A stretch of DNA of 64,000 nucleotides from Actinosynnema pretiosum. GTDB taxonomy: Bacteria; Actinomycetota; Actinomycetes; Mycobacteriales; Pseudonocardiaceae. This document shows, piece by piece, positions 17,306-27,272 of this stretch. The stretch spans positions 124,001 through 188,000 of the forward strand of contig NZ_JAMTCF010000013.1 of assembly GCF_024171695.1 (NCBI RefSeq). The letters run 5' to 3'. The stretch's first letter is position 1. Each line of letters starts with the position of its first letter. Both the position numbers and the translations under genes were made by a program. The notes under the pieces are model-generated. The model saw only the letters and a list, made by a program, of their open reading frames with translations. It had not been told where the DNA came from and made no database searches.

Positions 17306-17367
17306 GCGCCCGAAACTAGCCCCCGGAACAAGTCCCGGACAACGCGGGAAGCACGCGGAACCGGTTG

Positions 17368-17387
17368 TTTGTCACCCAGGTGACAAA
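17368..17387. promoter_or_regulatory. 20-bp operator-like palindrome in the divergent promoter region
   Basis: TTTGTCACCCAGGTGACAAA, identical arms to the site at 16637 around CA. It sits between the divergent secreted-protein genes starting at 17305 (-) and 17548 (+), so one regulator could control both. Confidence 0.65.
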
Positions 17388-17547
17388 TTCCCCGACCGGT
17401 TTCCGCCGAACCGGTGGGCACCCGCCCGGAACGCGCGGCACGTCCTTGCCGGAGGTTCCGCTCACAGCTACTTTACCGACGAGTAGGCAAGCGTGCTCGA
17501 ACGCGCGGAACACGTTTCCGGCGAACAGTCTCAACGAGGAGACGCAC

Positions 17548-18813
17548 ATGCTGAAGCAGAGCTCCACCGCACGACGGGTCGTCGGCGGGCTCGCGGCCGG
17601 GGTCGCCGTCGCGGGCTCCGTGGCCTTCGCGGGCGCGGGGACGGGCCTGGCCGCCACCGCCACGCTCACCCTGGTCTACAACTGCCCGTTCCCGCTGATC
17701 GGCGCTCAGGACATGAGCGTGAAGATCACCACGACGAACCTGCCCGACTCCGCCGTGGTGGGCCAGCCGACGCCCGCCACCAACGTCACCGCCGTCGCCA
17801 CGGTCCCGGCGACCGCCACCCTGGGCCTGTCCCTGGTCGGCGCGAAGACCGTGCAGGGCACCGCGATCGCGAACACCAGCATCAACAACGCGGGCGCCAC
17901 CCAGGGCGTGGTCGCGAACATGACCATCCCGAGCACGGCCGTGCCCACGTCCGGCTCGTTCAACACCACCGCGACCGGCTCCACCCCGCCCGTGACCTTC
18001 TCCAACACGGGCACCACGATCATCACGGTCGGCAACTTCAGCACCACGCTCACCCCGCGCAAGGCCGACGGCAGCCTGACGGGCCTGGGCACGTTCACGT
18101 CCAACTGCACGCTCAAGGCCGGGCAGCAGACCGAGCTGCACCGGTTCCAGGTCAGCGCGGCCGGTGTCCAGGTCGCCCAGCGGGAGGCCCCCGCCGTCTC
18201 GAAGGGGTCCTCCTCGGACTCCGACGAGGAGCCTGCCAGACCGGCGTTCCACGCGCAGTCCCCCACCGCTCCTGAGGCCGCTCAGGACGACCCGCTCCCG
18301 CCGCTGCGCCTGGACTTCGGCGTCACCGGCGCGTCCTCGATCAAGAAGCTGGGCTCCAGCCTCCCGCTGGGTCCCGGCACCCTGGGCGCCGACGTCGACC
18401 TGGCCACCGGCACGTTCACCGGCGAGCTGGCGCTGCCGGACGCGAAGGGCGAGTTCTCCCTGTTCGGGTTCCTGCCCGCGAAGGCGACCGTGCGGCTCAT
18501 CCCGCGCGGCCCCACCACGGGCGTGATCTCCGAGGGCGCGGTCACCGCGACCACGAAGGTGGACATCAAGCTCACCGACGTGCGCGTGCTGGGCATCCCG
18601 GTGGTCGGCGGCCCGCTGCTCAACTGCACGACGACGGAGCCGAGCACGGTGGTCCTGTCGTCGGGCCCCGGCTTCGACCCGCTGCTCGGCGGTCCGCTCA
18701 GCGGGGAGTACCGGATCGCGCCGTTCTCGGGCTGCGGCCTGGCGACGGCGATCGTGAACGGCACCATCCCCGGCGAAGGCAACACCCTCGCGCTGGACAT
18801 CGCCCGCGCGTGA
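17548..18813 (+). CDS. Secreted two-domain protein (DUF6801-like plus a mce-neighbour domain)
   Basis: 421-residue exported protein. ATG at 17548 follows GAGGAG. Signal peptide about 1-35, then a beta-rich domain about 36-205 starting TLTLVYNCPFPLIGAQDMSV and closing with a Cys in FTSNCTLKAGQQT, matching what I recall as the DUF6801 family. A disordered Ser/Asp/Glu linker (about 218-250) follows, then a second domain (about 252-421) homologous to the whole mature product of 16664-17305 (LGSSLPLGPGTLGADVDLAT). It is therefore a fusion of the two module types found separately in its neighbours. Function unknown; probably an envelope or secreted structural protein. Confidence 0.85.
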   Translation: MLKQSSTARRVVGGLAAGVAVAGSVAFAGAGTGLAATATLTLVYNCPFPLIGAQDMSVKITTTNLPDSAVVGQPTPATNVTAVATVPATATLGLSLVGAKTVQGTAIANTSINNAGATQGVVANMTIPSTAVPTSGSFNTTATGSTPPVTFSNTGTTIITVGNFSTTLTPRKADGSLTGLGTFTSNCTLKAGQQTELHRFQVSAAGVQVAQREAPAVSKGSSSDSDEEPARPAFHAQSPTAPEAAQDDPLPPLRLDFGVTGASSIKKLGSSLPLGPGTLGADVDLATGTFTGELALPDAKGEFSLFGFLPAKATVRLIPRGPTTGVISEGAVTATTKVDIKLTDVRVLGIPVVGGPLLNCTTTEPSTVVLSSGPGFDPLLGGPLSGEYRIAPFSGCGLATAIVNGTIPGEGNTLALDIARA

Positions 18814-18828
18814 GACCACCACCCCCGC

Positions 18829-18868
18829 GCCCCGGCGGACCCGCTGCTCGAAGCGGGCCCGCCGGGGC
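18829..18868 (+). terminator. Hairpin terminator between the two DUF6801-like genes
   Basis: Long GC-rich inverted repeat (GCCCCGGCGG, one unpaired base, then CCCGCT; loop GCTCGA) starting 16 bp after the stop codon at 18813. Confidence 0.7.
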
Positions 18869-18889
18869 AGCCTAGTTCCCGGAGCGCAG

Positions 18890-19972
<1,083 letters not shown>

Positions 19973-20008
19973 CCCGAGCACGACCGACCCCGGCACGACC
20001 GACCGGGA

Positions 20009-20042
20009 CCCGGTCGCCACGCGCGCGGACGTGGCGACCGGG
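20009..20042. terminator. Bidirectional hairpin terminator between convergent genes
   Basis: Perfect 13-bp stem CCCGGTCGCCACG with an 8-nt loop, centred between the stop of the surface protein (19972, +) and the stop of the YbaB-like gene (20052, -). Confidence 0.75.
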
Positions 20043-20051
20043 CGGCCGAGG

Positions 20052-20492
20052 TCACCCCAGGTAGCTCTCCCCGCTGAAGTCCCCGTCGTCGCGGGGCCGC
20101 TTCCGCACCACGGGCGCGTCCGGCCCGTCCGGCTGCGGGAAGTTCCGCTGCGCGGTGGCCACGATGTGCTGCCCGGCGGGCGTCTCCCCGACCGTCTCCC
20201 CGACGATCCGCGCCAGCTCCGCCGCGTACCCGGACTGCGCCGCGCGCATCGCCTCCAGCACGGCGGCGGCGATCTGCTCCGGCCGCAGCTTGGCCACCCC
20301 GTCGGTCATGACCACGTCGCTGGGAATCCCGTTGGGCCCCACCGTGACCTTGACCGCGCCGTCCGCCGCGCTCCCGGTGAGCGAGATGCGCTCGGTGGCC
20401 TCCCGCATGGCCTCGTACTTGGCCGCGCGCTCCTGCGCGCCGCGCTCCCAGTCGTCGACGAGGCTTCGCGCGTTTCCGAGCGGATCAGACAC
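20052..20492 (-). CDS. YbaB/EbfC-family DNA-binding-like protein
   Basis: 146-residue protein of the YbaB/EbfC nucleoid-associated family. The core ISLTGSAADGAVKVTVGPNG followed by IAAAVLEAMRAAQSG is the family's strand-helix pattern; the C-terminal tail is polar and acidic. GTG at 20492 has GGGGGAG upstream. It is more divergent than housekeeping YbaB, and versions like this are common beside type VII secretion and polymorphic-toxin genes in actinomycetes, which fits the RHS locus on the same strand. Partner unknown. Confidence 0.8.
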   Translation of the reverse strand: MSDPLGNARSLVDDWERGAQERAAKYEAMREATERISLTGSAADGAVKVTVGPNGIPSDVVMTDGVAKLRPEQIAAAVLEAMRAAQSGYAAELARIVGETVGETPAGQHIVATAQRNFPQPDGPDAPVVRKRPRDDGDFSGESYLG

Positions 20493-20588
20493 AGCTCTCC
20501 CCCTTCGCCGTAGCAGCAGGGACTCTAGGCCACCGCGAGGCGGTCGCGGCCCGTTTCCACCACGAGCCGCCCACAGGGGTGAGGGTCG

Positions 20589-21269
20589 TCAGCGCGGCAG
20601 CGCGGCGACCTGCTCGGCCGGTGGCGGCACGACGTCCACGGGCTCGCCCCAGTCCAGGTAGGTCGCGACGACCTCGACCGGTTCGCCGCCGGTGACCGAG
20701 GTGCGGGCCTCGCTGCGCAGCACCCGGTCCCGCTCGTCCACCCACAACCGCGTCACGACGGGCTTCCCGCCCGCGTCACCGTGCACCGTGTACCGGACGG
20801 CGGGGACCCCGCCGACGCCCTCCTCGACCCGCTCCACGATCCGCGCGGCCTCGGGCAGCGCCTTGCGCACGTCGGCGCTGTCCCAGACCCGCACGGCGAC
20901 CTGCGCCATGGCCCGGCTGAGCGCGCTGCGCTGGTCCTCCGGGTCCACCCGCACCCAGGCCTTGTCCGCCTTCAGTGCGGGGATCCGCACGAAGATCCCG
21001 TCCCCGGACAGCACGTAGGAGACCTCCCCGGACCCGGCGAGCGCGACCGCGCACGAGGCGGCGAAGTCCGAGGTCCGCACCCCGCACCGCCCGCTGCCGT
21101 TGCCCGCGAGGTCGAGCTGGACGCGCACGCCGCCCTCGTCCCTGGCGGCGACGAGCACGGCCTCGGCGAGCGCCTGCGCGGTCTGGTAGCCGGGTTCGGC
21201 GGGCGCGGGCGGCGCTTCGGGCGCGCACGCGACCAGGCAGAGCGCGAGAACGCCGACGCGAGCGCGCAC
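20589..21269 (-). CDS. LprG/LppX-like lipoprotein
   Basis: 226-residue lipoprotein. GTG at 21269 follows GGAGG, so the longer upstream frame is rejected. Signal peptide with lipobox LVAC puts the lipidated Cys near residue 15. The mature part (AVALAGSGEVSYVLSGDGIF, then VDERDRVLRSEARTSVTGGE and a C-terminal VVATYLDWGEPVDVVPPPA) matches the LppX/LprA/LprF/LprG pattern: a half-barrel with a lipid pocket in mycobacterial relatives. It has two Cys (RCGVRTSDFAASC) that may pair. A partial copy of the mce-region operator lies upstream at 21390. A lipid-carrying envelope role is an inference from family and context. Confidence 0.75.
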   Translation of the reverse strand: MRARVGVLALCLVACAPEAPPAPAEPGYQTAQALAEAVLVAARDEGGVRVQLDLAGNGSGRCGVRTSDFAASCAVALAGSGEVSYVLSGDGIFVRIPALKADKAWVRVDPEDQRSALSRAMAQVAVRVWDSADVRKALPEAARIVERVEEGVGGVPAVRYTVHGDAGGKPVVTRLWVDERDRVLRSEARTSVTGGEPVEVVATYLDWGEPVDVVPPPAEQVAALPR

Positions 21270-21389
21270 GGGCCGCCTCCAGGGGTCCACGGCTGCGGGG
21301 ACGCCCAGGACTGTAGCGGCGCGCACCGGGAAAACCGCCGCCCCGCACCGTTTTCCGCCTCCGGGCCGCAAGTCCGGCCCCGGTTCCGC

Positions 21390-21405
21390 TCACCCCGGTG
21401 ACAAA
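21390..21405. promoter_or_regulatory. Partial copy of the TTTGTCACC palindrome
   Basis: TCACCCCGGTGACAAA keeps the whole right arm and the inner part of the left arm of the site at 16637. It is about 120 bp upstream of the lipoprotein start. Confidence 0.4.
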
Positions 21406-21411
21406 GTCGCC

Positions 21412-21918
21412 CTAGCGGCGCTTCCCCAGCTTGTTCCTCGCCTGGTTGCGCACCCGCTTGGTCCGCCCGCCCTCGGCGAGCGCCTCCAGCGCCGCAGGGA
21501 CCGCCAGCTCCTCCACCACCTTGCGCTGCAACCAGTCCGAGGCCGCCACCAGCCGCCCGCCGTCGACCGCCTCGCCGTCCCGCACGGCCAGGAAGAGCCG
21601 CCACTCCTCGATCCGCGCCAGCGGGAACGCGCGCTCGCCGACGACCTGGCGCACCGCGTCGGCCCACGCGCCGAACCCGGCGCCCGCCCCGGCCGCGACC
21701 CGGTCGACGTGCCGGACCACCGAGGCCTCCGCCACGACCCGGTCCGGGTCGTCCAGCACCCGCCCGATCAGCGCGACGTCGGCGCCGGGACCGGCGGCGG
21801 CGAGCGCCTCCAGGTACACCGCGTGCCGCACGTGCTCGTCGCGGACGCCCTCCTCGACCCGGTCGCCGGTCGCACCGACCAGTGCGGCGAACTCCCGGAA
21901 ACCGTCGTGCTCCACCAC
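21412..21918 (-). CDS. Helical protein directly after the RHS toxin gene, immunity candidate
   Basis: 168-residue cytoplasmic protein, almost entirely helical, with HEAT-like repeats (VRDEHVRHAVYLEALAAAG, then EASVVRHVDRVA) and a strongly basic end (KRVRNQARNKLGKRR). GTG at 21918 follows GGGAGGAG, only 24 bp after the RHS stop, so the two are probably co-transcribed. The gene following an RHS toxin tip is normally its immunity gene, which is the best guess here. No family is recognised and the basic tail would also fit nucleic-acid binding. Confidence 0.7.
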   Translation of the reverse strand: MVEHDGFREFAALVGATGDRVEEGVRDEHVRHAVYLEALAAAGPGADVALIGRVLDDPDRVVAEASVVRHVDRVAAGAGAGFGAWADAVRQVVGERAFPLARIEEWRLFLAVRDGEAVDGGRLVAASDWLQRKVVEELAVPAALEALAEGGRTKRVRNQARNKLGKRR

Positions 21919-21942
21919 AGCTCTCCTCCCGATCCGGCGCCG

Positions 21943-24900
21943 CTAGCCGCCCGCGCAGGGGCGGTGGCGCCGCATGTCCTTGCGGATGGCCGCCCGGATC
22001 TCCTTGATGTGCTCGTCCACGACCTTCTGCTGCTTGGGGCTCAGCTCCGGGTCTCCGCTGAGCGGCTTGCCGTTCTGCCCGATCCGGACCTCCGAGCCGC
22101 CGCCCTTGACGTGGGCGTGCGGCGGGGCGTGGTCGTTGGAGTAGATCTGCACCCGGACGCCCCGATCGTTGACGACCGTGCCGACCGGGCTGTCCTCGGT
22201 CAGGCCGAGCGGGTCGTACCAGGTGCCGGGGTTGCGGACGTAGGCGTGCGGGGCGAACCCGCCGCCGAGCCCGAGCGGGTCGGGCGACAGGTAGCGCCCC
22301 GCGGCGGGGTCGTAGAAGCGGAAGTGGTTGTAGTGCAGGCCGGTCTCCGCGTCGTGGTACTGGCCGGGGAAGCGCAGCGGCACCCTGGACGCCGAGGGCC
22401 CGGTGTCCAGGGACACGCCCCAGACCGTCGAGCGGGCCCGCCACTCGACGGCGCCGCTCGCGGACACCAGTTCGGTGGGGGTGCCGACGAGGTCGGTGAC
22501 CAGGGCGTGGAACCGCTCGTCGACCTCGTCCCGCTCGACCTGCGCCACCGGCCGGTGGCTGCCTGGCAGGTGCTCCCAGGTGGTGGTGCCCGCCACCGCG
22601 GCCTGCTCGACGAGGACCTCGCCGTCCCAGGTGAAGCGCACCCGGTCGACGGGCGCGTCCGCTCCCGGCGGGAAGTGCTCCTTGGCGGTGCGGCGGCCGA
22701 GGGCGTCGTAGCGGTAGCGCCACGTCGAGCCGTCCGGGGTGGTGACCGAGGTGAGCCGGTCGTCGTGGTCCCAGGTGTGCCGCCACTCGGCCGCGCCGTC
22801 CCGCTTGACGGCCAGCCGCCCCTGCCGGTCGTGGTGCAGCTCGGTCCCGCCCACGTGCGTGACGAGGGCGCCGGTGTAGGCGGAGGCGCGCGGGGGCGTG
22901 CCCGGCCACCGCGCGGACAGGACGTTGCCCGACGCGTCGTAGTCGTAGCGCTCGTGCCACCCGTCGCCGACGACGGCCCGCACCCGGCCGACCGGGTCGA
23001 GGTCGAAGCGCCGCGCCCCGAGGAGGTCGTCCCGCACCCCCACCACGTTGCCGTCGGGCCGGTAGGCGAACTCGCGGTGCGCCAGCACCCGGCCCCCAGG
23101 GGCGTGCACGCTCTGGGCGGCCAGCCGCCTGCCCGCGTCCCACCGCTGGGCCAGCACCGCGCCGGAGCCGAGGACGCGCCGCACCTCGCGGCCCGCCCGG
23201 TCGTGCTCGAACCCGATCCGGCCGCCCGCCCCGGTCAGCGCGGACGGCCTGCCCGCGCTGTCGTAGTCCCAGCGCGTGCTCACCCCGGCCGGGGTGGTGC
23301 GGCGGGTCCGCCTGCCCGCGAGGTCGTGCTCCGAGACGACGGCGCGCCCGTCGACGGTCTCGGTGAGCACCCGGCCCGCCGCGTCGCGGGTGATGACCAC
23401 CTCGGCGTCGGCGTTGACCGCCCTGGTGATCCGGCCCAGCGGGTCGTGCTCGAACAGCGCGTCGCCGTCCTGGGTGCGCTGGGCGGTGATGTTGCCGACC
23501 GCGTCGCGCTCGTACCGCACGACCTGGCCTGCGCCGTTGACCCGCTCGACGAGCCTGCCCGCGGCGTCCCGCAGGTAGCCGAGGACGCGGCCGTCGAAGT
23601 CGGTCTCGCGCACCAGCCTGCCCGCGGCGTCGTACTCGTAGCGCCACACCAGCCCGCGCGGGTCGGTGACGGCGACGAGCCGCAGCTCGGTGTCGTAGTC
23701 GAACCGCAGGCGCGCGCCGTCCGGCCCGACCTGGGCGGCGGGCAGGTCGAAGTGGGTGGTCTCCAGCCGCGTGGTGGCGCCGTTCGGGTCGGTGTGCTCG
23801 ACCTGGTTGCCCTCGGCGTCGTAGCGCCAGCGCTCCACCGCGCCGTCCGGGTGGGTGCGGGTGAGCGGGCGGCCCTCGACGGTCCAGGTCTGGTGGACCG
23901 CGCTGCCGGTGGGGTCGATGACCGAGGTCGGGCGGCCGAACAGGTCCCTGGTGTAGCTGGTGGTGGCGCCGTCCGGCTCGATCACGGCCAGCAGCGCCCC
24001 GTGCGGGTCGGTGAGCACGCGCCGCGTGTTGCCGAGCGGGTCGGTGACCTCGCGGACGTGCCCGCGCTCGTCGTAGGCGTACCGGGTGACGGCGCCGACC
24101 GGGTCGGTGACCGAGGTGGTGTTGCCGCGCTCGTCGTGCTCCTGGCTCCACCGCGAGCCGTCCGCCTCCACGACGGCGACCGGCAGGCCGTGGGGGCCTT
24201 GCTCGATGGTGGTGGTCGCGCCGTCCGGCCGGGTGACGGCGACGACGTTGTCGGCGTCGTCGTAGGCGTAGCGGGTGGTGAGCCCGAGCGGATCGGTGCG
24301 GGTGAGCAGCCGGGAACGCGGACCCCAGGTGCTCTCGGTGACGCCGCCGAGCGGGTCGGTGTCGCGGACGAGCCGCCACGCCTCGTCGAACTCGTAGGTG
24401 CTCACGTGCCCGAGGGAGTCGCGGTAGCGGGTGGTGCGCCCGTCGTACTCGATCGCGCAGGCCAGCGCGCCACCCGAGCCGTCCGCGCCGGTGCAGCGGC
24501 CGTCGCGGTCGTAGGAGTAGGAGTACCAGCGGCCGTTGCGGTCCTCCCAGCGGGCGAGGCGGCCGTCGGCGTCGTACCGGAAGGTCGCGGGGACGCCGGA
24601 GGAGTTGTGGACCTCGGTGAGCTGGCGCGCGTCGTCGTACCGGTAGCGCACGAGCGGCACGCCGCCGCCGCGCGGGTCGTGCAGCCGCAGCTCCACGACC
24701 AGGCCGTCGGCGGAGAGCACGTCCAGGACGCGCCCGCCCGAGTGCCGGACGCGGACCGGGACCCCGTGCCCGTCGCGGTCGACGTCGACCCGGTTGCCGT
24801 TGCGGTCGACGATCGCGGACAGCGGCAGCTCACCGTGCGGGGGACCGCTGAACACCAGCGTCAGGCCGTCCCTGGTGAGGTGGTGGCCGTCGGCGGTCCT

Positions 24901-26280
24901 GGTGAGCGGCAGCGGCGGTCCCTGCTCGGGGAGCGCGGGGACGTCGGTCTCCGCCTGGTGCGGGTAGAGCAGCACCAGGCCGTCGTCGGCGACGAAGCAG
25001 GCGCCCCGGTCGTCGATCTCAAGGCGCTGGTCGAGCGTGGAGGTCCAGCGCGGCCCGAACGCGCGGCCGGTGGCGTGGGCGGACACGTGGGTGCGGCGGA
25101 CGAGCAGGTCGGGGGCGCCGGGCAGGTCGACGTCGACCTGCGTCATCAGCACCTCGCCGGTCGCGAGGTCGACGGGGTCGCCGCCGGTGCACTTGCTCTC
25201 GGCGGGGCGGCAGGCGCGCTGCGGGTCGACCTGGTCGCGCGCCGGCGCGTCGCCCTTGCCCGGTGAGCCGCCCTTGCCGGGCGCGGGGTTCCCCGCACCG
25301 CTCGGGGAGGTGGCCCCGGAGGGGCTGGTCGTCCCGGTCGGCGAGGTGCTCCCGGAGGGCTGGTCGGCGCCAGGAGCCCTGGCCGGGGCGTCCGGGCTGC
25401 TCGCGCCGGAGGGTGAGGTTGCGCCTGACGGGCTGGTGGCGCCTGACGGGCTGGTGGCGCCGGAGGGCGAGTCGGGGGTGGCCGGCCTGCCACCCGCCGG
25501 ACTCGGCGCGTCCGGGCCGCCGGGCGCGTCGCCCCGACGCCCGAGCTTGCCCAGCTTCCGCATGATCTCGCCGAGCTTGTCCACCACCGCCCGGATGCGC
25601 GGAGCCACGTTCGAGATCGTCTTCACCAGCTTGCGCACCAGGTCCGCGATCCGCGAGCACATCCGCGAGATCGCCGTGACCGCCTGCGCCACGATCACCG
25701 GCGTGGCCAGGCCGAGGGTCGCCACCGCCTCCAACGCCCACGCGATCAACCGGCCGACCAGCTCGGCCACCAGGTCCCGCACCAACTCGCGGACGGCGGC
25801 GACGACCTCGCCCATGGCCATCACGCCGATCCCGACGCCCTCCGCGAGCACCCCGGCCCCGGCGATCGCGTCAACCGTCTCGGCGTTGGCACGGCGGAAC
25901 GCCTGCGCCGCCTCGCCCTCCCACCCAGCCGCCTCCTGCCTGCCCAACTCCTCCGCCACCGCCCTGACCTCGGCCGCGACGTTGCCCCACGTCTCGCTGA
26001 ACGACCGGATCACCGGCGGATCACCCGCAAGCCAGTCCAGGGCCTCCTTGAGCGGCTGCACGTGCTCCATCAACCAACCCACGCCGTACGAGGCCACCGT
26101 GCCGACGGGGTCGATCACCATCGACAGCACTTCCAACCCGACCCCGACACCCCCGAGCCCGGCCTCGACCCAGTTCCCGTCCGCGATCCCGTTCGCCAGG
26201 TCCACCGACGACTCGGCGATCCCGATCCCGGCCACCGCCGAGGTGTCCTCCGAGGGCGTGGCCACCAGAGGGCTGTTCAC
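21943..26280 (-). CDS. RHS-repeat polymorphic toxin with WXG-like head and DUF4160-like tip
   Basis: 1445-residue polymorphic toxin. GTG at 26280 overlaps the upstream EspC-like gene by GTGA. The head (1-240) is helical, with a WXG100-like segment (ETWGNVAAEVRAVAEELG, then AGWEGEAAQAFRRANAET), suggesting type VII export. A low-complexity PSGATS repeat and charged linker (about 258-360) precede a DUF6531-type start (GGDPVDLATGEVLMTQVDVD). About 30 YD/RHS repeats form the shell up to the core motif LHYNHFRFYDPAAGRYLSPD near residue 1325. After the YDPLGL boundary comes the variable 85-residue tip: VQIYSNDHAPPHAHVKGG, resembling DUF4160, then a helical basic end. The tip's activity is unknown; target cells are probably competing bacteria. 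Confidence 0.9.
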   Translation of the reverse strand: MNSPLVATPSEDTSAVAGIGIAESSVDLANGIADGNWVEAGLGGVGVGLEVLSMVIDPVGTVASYGVGWLMEHVQPLKEALDWLAGDPPVIRSFSETWGNVAAEVRAVAEELGRQEAAGWEGEAAQAFRRANAETVDAIAGAGVLAEGVGIGVMAMGEVVAAVRELVRDLVAELVGRLIAWALEAVATLGLATPVIVAQAVTAISRMCSRIADLVRKLVKTISNVAPRIRAVVDKLGEIMRKLGKLGRRGDAPGGPDAPSPAGGRPATPDSPSGATSPSGATSPSGATSPSGASSPDAPARAPGADQPSGSTSPTGTTSPSGATSPSGAGNPAPGKGGSPGKGDAPARDQVDPQRACRPAESKCTGGDPVDLATGEVLMTQVDVDLPGAPDLLVRRTHVSAHATGRAFGPRWTSTLDQRLEIDDRGACFVADDGLVLLYPHQAETDVPALPEQGPPLPLTRTADGHHLTRDGLTLVFSGPPHGELPLSAIVDRNGNRVDVDRDGHGVPVRVRHSGGRVLDVLSADGLVVELRLHDPRGGGVPLVRYRYDDARQLTEVHNSSGVPATFRYDADGRLARWEDRNGRWYSYSYDRDGRCTGADGSGGALACAIEYDGRTTRYRDSLGHVSTYEFDEAWRLVRDTDPLGGVTESTWGPRSRLLTRTDPLGLTTRYAYDDADNVVAVTRPDGATTTIEQGPHGLPVAVVEADGSRWSQEHDERGNTTSVTDPVGAVTRYAYDERGHVREVTDPLGNTRRVLTDPHGALLAVIEPDGATTSYTRDLFGRPTSVIDPTGSAVHQTWTVEGRPLTRTHPDGAVERWRYDAEGNQVEHTDPNGATTRLETTHFDLPAAQVGPDGARLRFDYDTELRLVAVTDPRGLVWRYEYDAAGRLVRETDFDGRVLGYLRDAAGRLVERVNGAGQVVRYERDAVGNITAQRTQDGDALFEHDPLGRITRAVNADAEVVITRDAAGRVLTETVDGRAVVSEHDLAGRRTRRTTPAGVSTRWDYDSAGRPSALTGAGGRIGFEHDRAGREVRRVLGSGAVLAQRWDAGRRLAAQSVHAPGGRVLAHREFAYRPDGNVVGVRDDLLGARRFDLDPVGRVRAVVGDGWHERYDYDASGNVLSARWPGTPPRASAYTGALVTHVGGTELHHDRQGRLAVKRDGAAEWRHTWDHDDRLTSVTTPDGSTWRYRYDALGRRTAKEHFPPGADAPVDRVRFTWDGEVLVEQAAVAGTTTWEHLPGSHRPVAQVERDEVDERFHALVTDLVGTPTELVSASGAVEWRARSTVWGVSLDTGPSASRVPLRFPGQYHDAETGLHYNHFRFYDPAAGRYLSPDPLGLGGGFAPHAYVRNPGTWYDPLGLTEDSPVGTVVNDRGVRVQIYSNDHAPPHAHVKGGGSEVRIGQNGKPLSGDPELSPKQQKVVDEHIKEIRAAIRKDMRRHRPCAGG

Positions 26281-26582
26281 GCGTTCATGCCGTCGAAGTC
26301 CGCCGACTGCTCGCTCTCCCGCCGGTCGTACTCGCGGGAGGTCTCGCGCAGCTTCGCCGCGTTCCCCGCCACCGCCTCCGCCGCGGCGGACAGCGCCTGC
26401 ACGCCCATCTCCTCGAACGGCTGGAGCAGCGCCGCGAACGGCTGGCAGATCACCCCGTAGGCGGAGTCGTTCATGGCCACGGTCCGCCCCGCGTCGGCCG
26501 CCCCGGTCAACCGCCCCGCGAGCCCGTCGACCCGACCGGCGAGCGCGTCGATCTCCCCCGCCACAGCTTCGTAACCGGTCAC
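26277..26582 (-). CDS. EspC-like type VII secretion substrate/partner
   Basis: 101-residue helical protein of the ESX secretion-associated (EspC-like) type. GTG at 26582 follows GGGGGA and the stop overlaps the RHS start by GTGA. Two helical stretches (EIDALAGRVDGLAGRLTGAA and FEEMGVQALSAAAEAVAG) with no signal peptide fit a helical-hairpin partner for the WXG-like head of the RHS protein. It probably forms a complex with that head for export by a type VII system encoded elsewhere. Confidence 0.75.
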   Translation of the reverse strand: MTGYEAVAGEIDALAGRVDGLAGRLTGAADAGRTVAMNDSAYGVICQPFAALLQPFEEMGVQALSAAAEAVAGNAAKLRETSREYDRRESEQSADFDGMNA

Positions 26583-26702
26583 ACGATCCCCCAGGGCAGT
26601 CGCAGTCGCAGAAATCCCACCGTCCCGTGGACGCCCCGCGCCGCCGGCCGGTTCCCCACCCCGGATGCCCCGATCGGGGGAAGTTCCCCCCAGCCTCACC
26701 CC

Positions 26703-27272
26703 ATGGTCGTCCACCGCGCGCTGCTCTGGTGCGGCGCGGCCGGTTCGGCGCTGTTCCTCGCGCTGCTCCTGCTCGACGACGCCGTCAAGCCCGACTACGA
26801 CCCGCTCCGCGACGCGGTGAGCGAGGCCGCGCTCGGGGCGGGCGGCTGGGTGCAGACCACGAACTTCCTGCTGTCCGGCCTGCTCATCGCGGTCTCCGCA
26901 CCGGCCGTGGCGAGCCGGGTCGGCCGCTGGACGGGCGCGCTGGTCGCCCTGGTCGGGGCGGGCCTGGCGCTCGCGGGCGCGTTCCCGACCGACCCGGTGC
27001 CCACCGACGCCCCCACCTGGCAGGGCGCGGTCCACAACACCGCCGGCACGCTCAGCTCGGTCGCGCTGATCATCGCCTGCTTCACCGCCGCCCGCTGGCG
27101 CCCCACCCCCCGGTGGCGCCGCTGCAGCCTCGCCGTCGGCGCCGCCGTGCCGCTGGCCTTCGCGGTCGGCGCGCTGTCACCGGACACCTTCGGCCTGTGG
27201 CAGCGCCTCACCAACGCGCTCGGCTGGACCTGGCTGATCGTCCTGGCGCTGCGCGCCGACCGGCAGCCCTGA
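26703..27272 (+). CDS. DUF998 family membrane protein
   Basis: 189-residue integral membrane protein with about six transmembrane helices (for example LLWCGAAGSALFLALLLL at residue 7 and ALVALVGAGLALAGAFPTD at about 80). The pattern, including LLDDAVKPDYDPLRDAVSE and HNTAGTLSSVALI, matches the DUF998 family, whose function is unknown. ATG at 26703. The gene abuts the stop of the convergent ANTAR gene with no gap. Confidence 0.85.
   Translation: MVVHRALLWCGAAGSALFLALLLLDDAVKPDYDPLRDAVSEAALGAGGWVQTTNFLLSGLLIAVSAPAVASRVGRWTGALVALVGAGLALAGAFPTDPVPTDAPTWQGAVHNTAGTLSSVALIIACFTAARWRPTPRWRRCSLAVGAAVPLAFAVGALSPDTFGLWQRLTNALGWTWLIVLALRADRQP

Noticed and set aside
20052..20492. Housekeeping YbaB of the dnaX-recR locus
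   Set aside because: No dnaX or recR nearby; sequence and context fit the divergent secretion-linked type.
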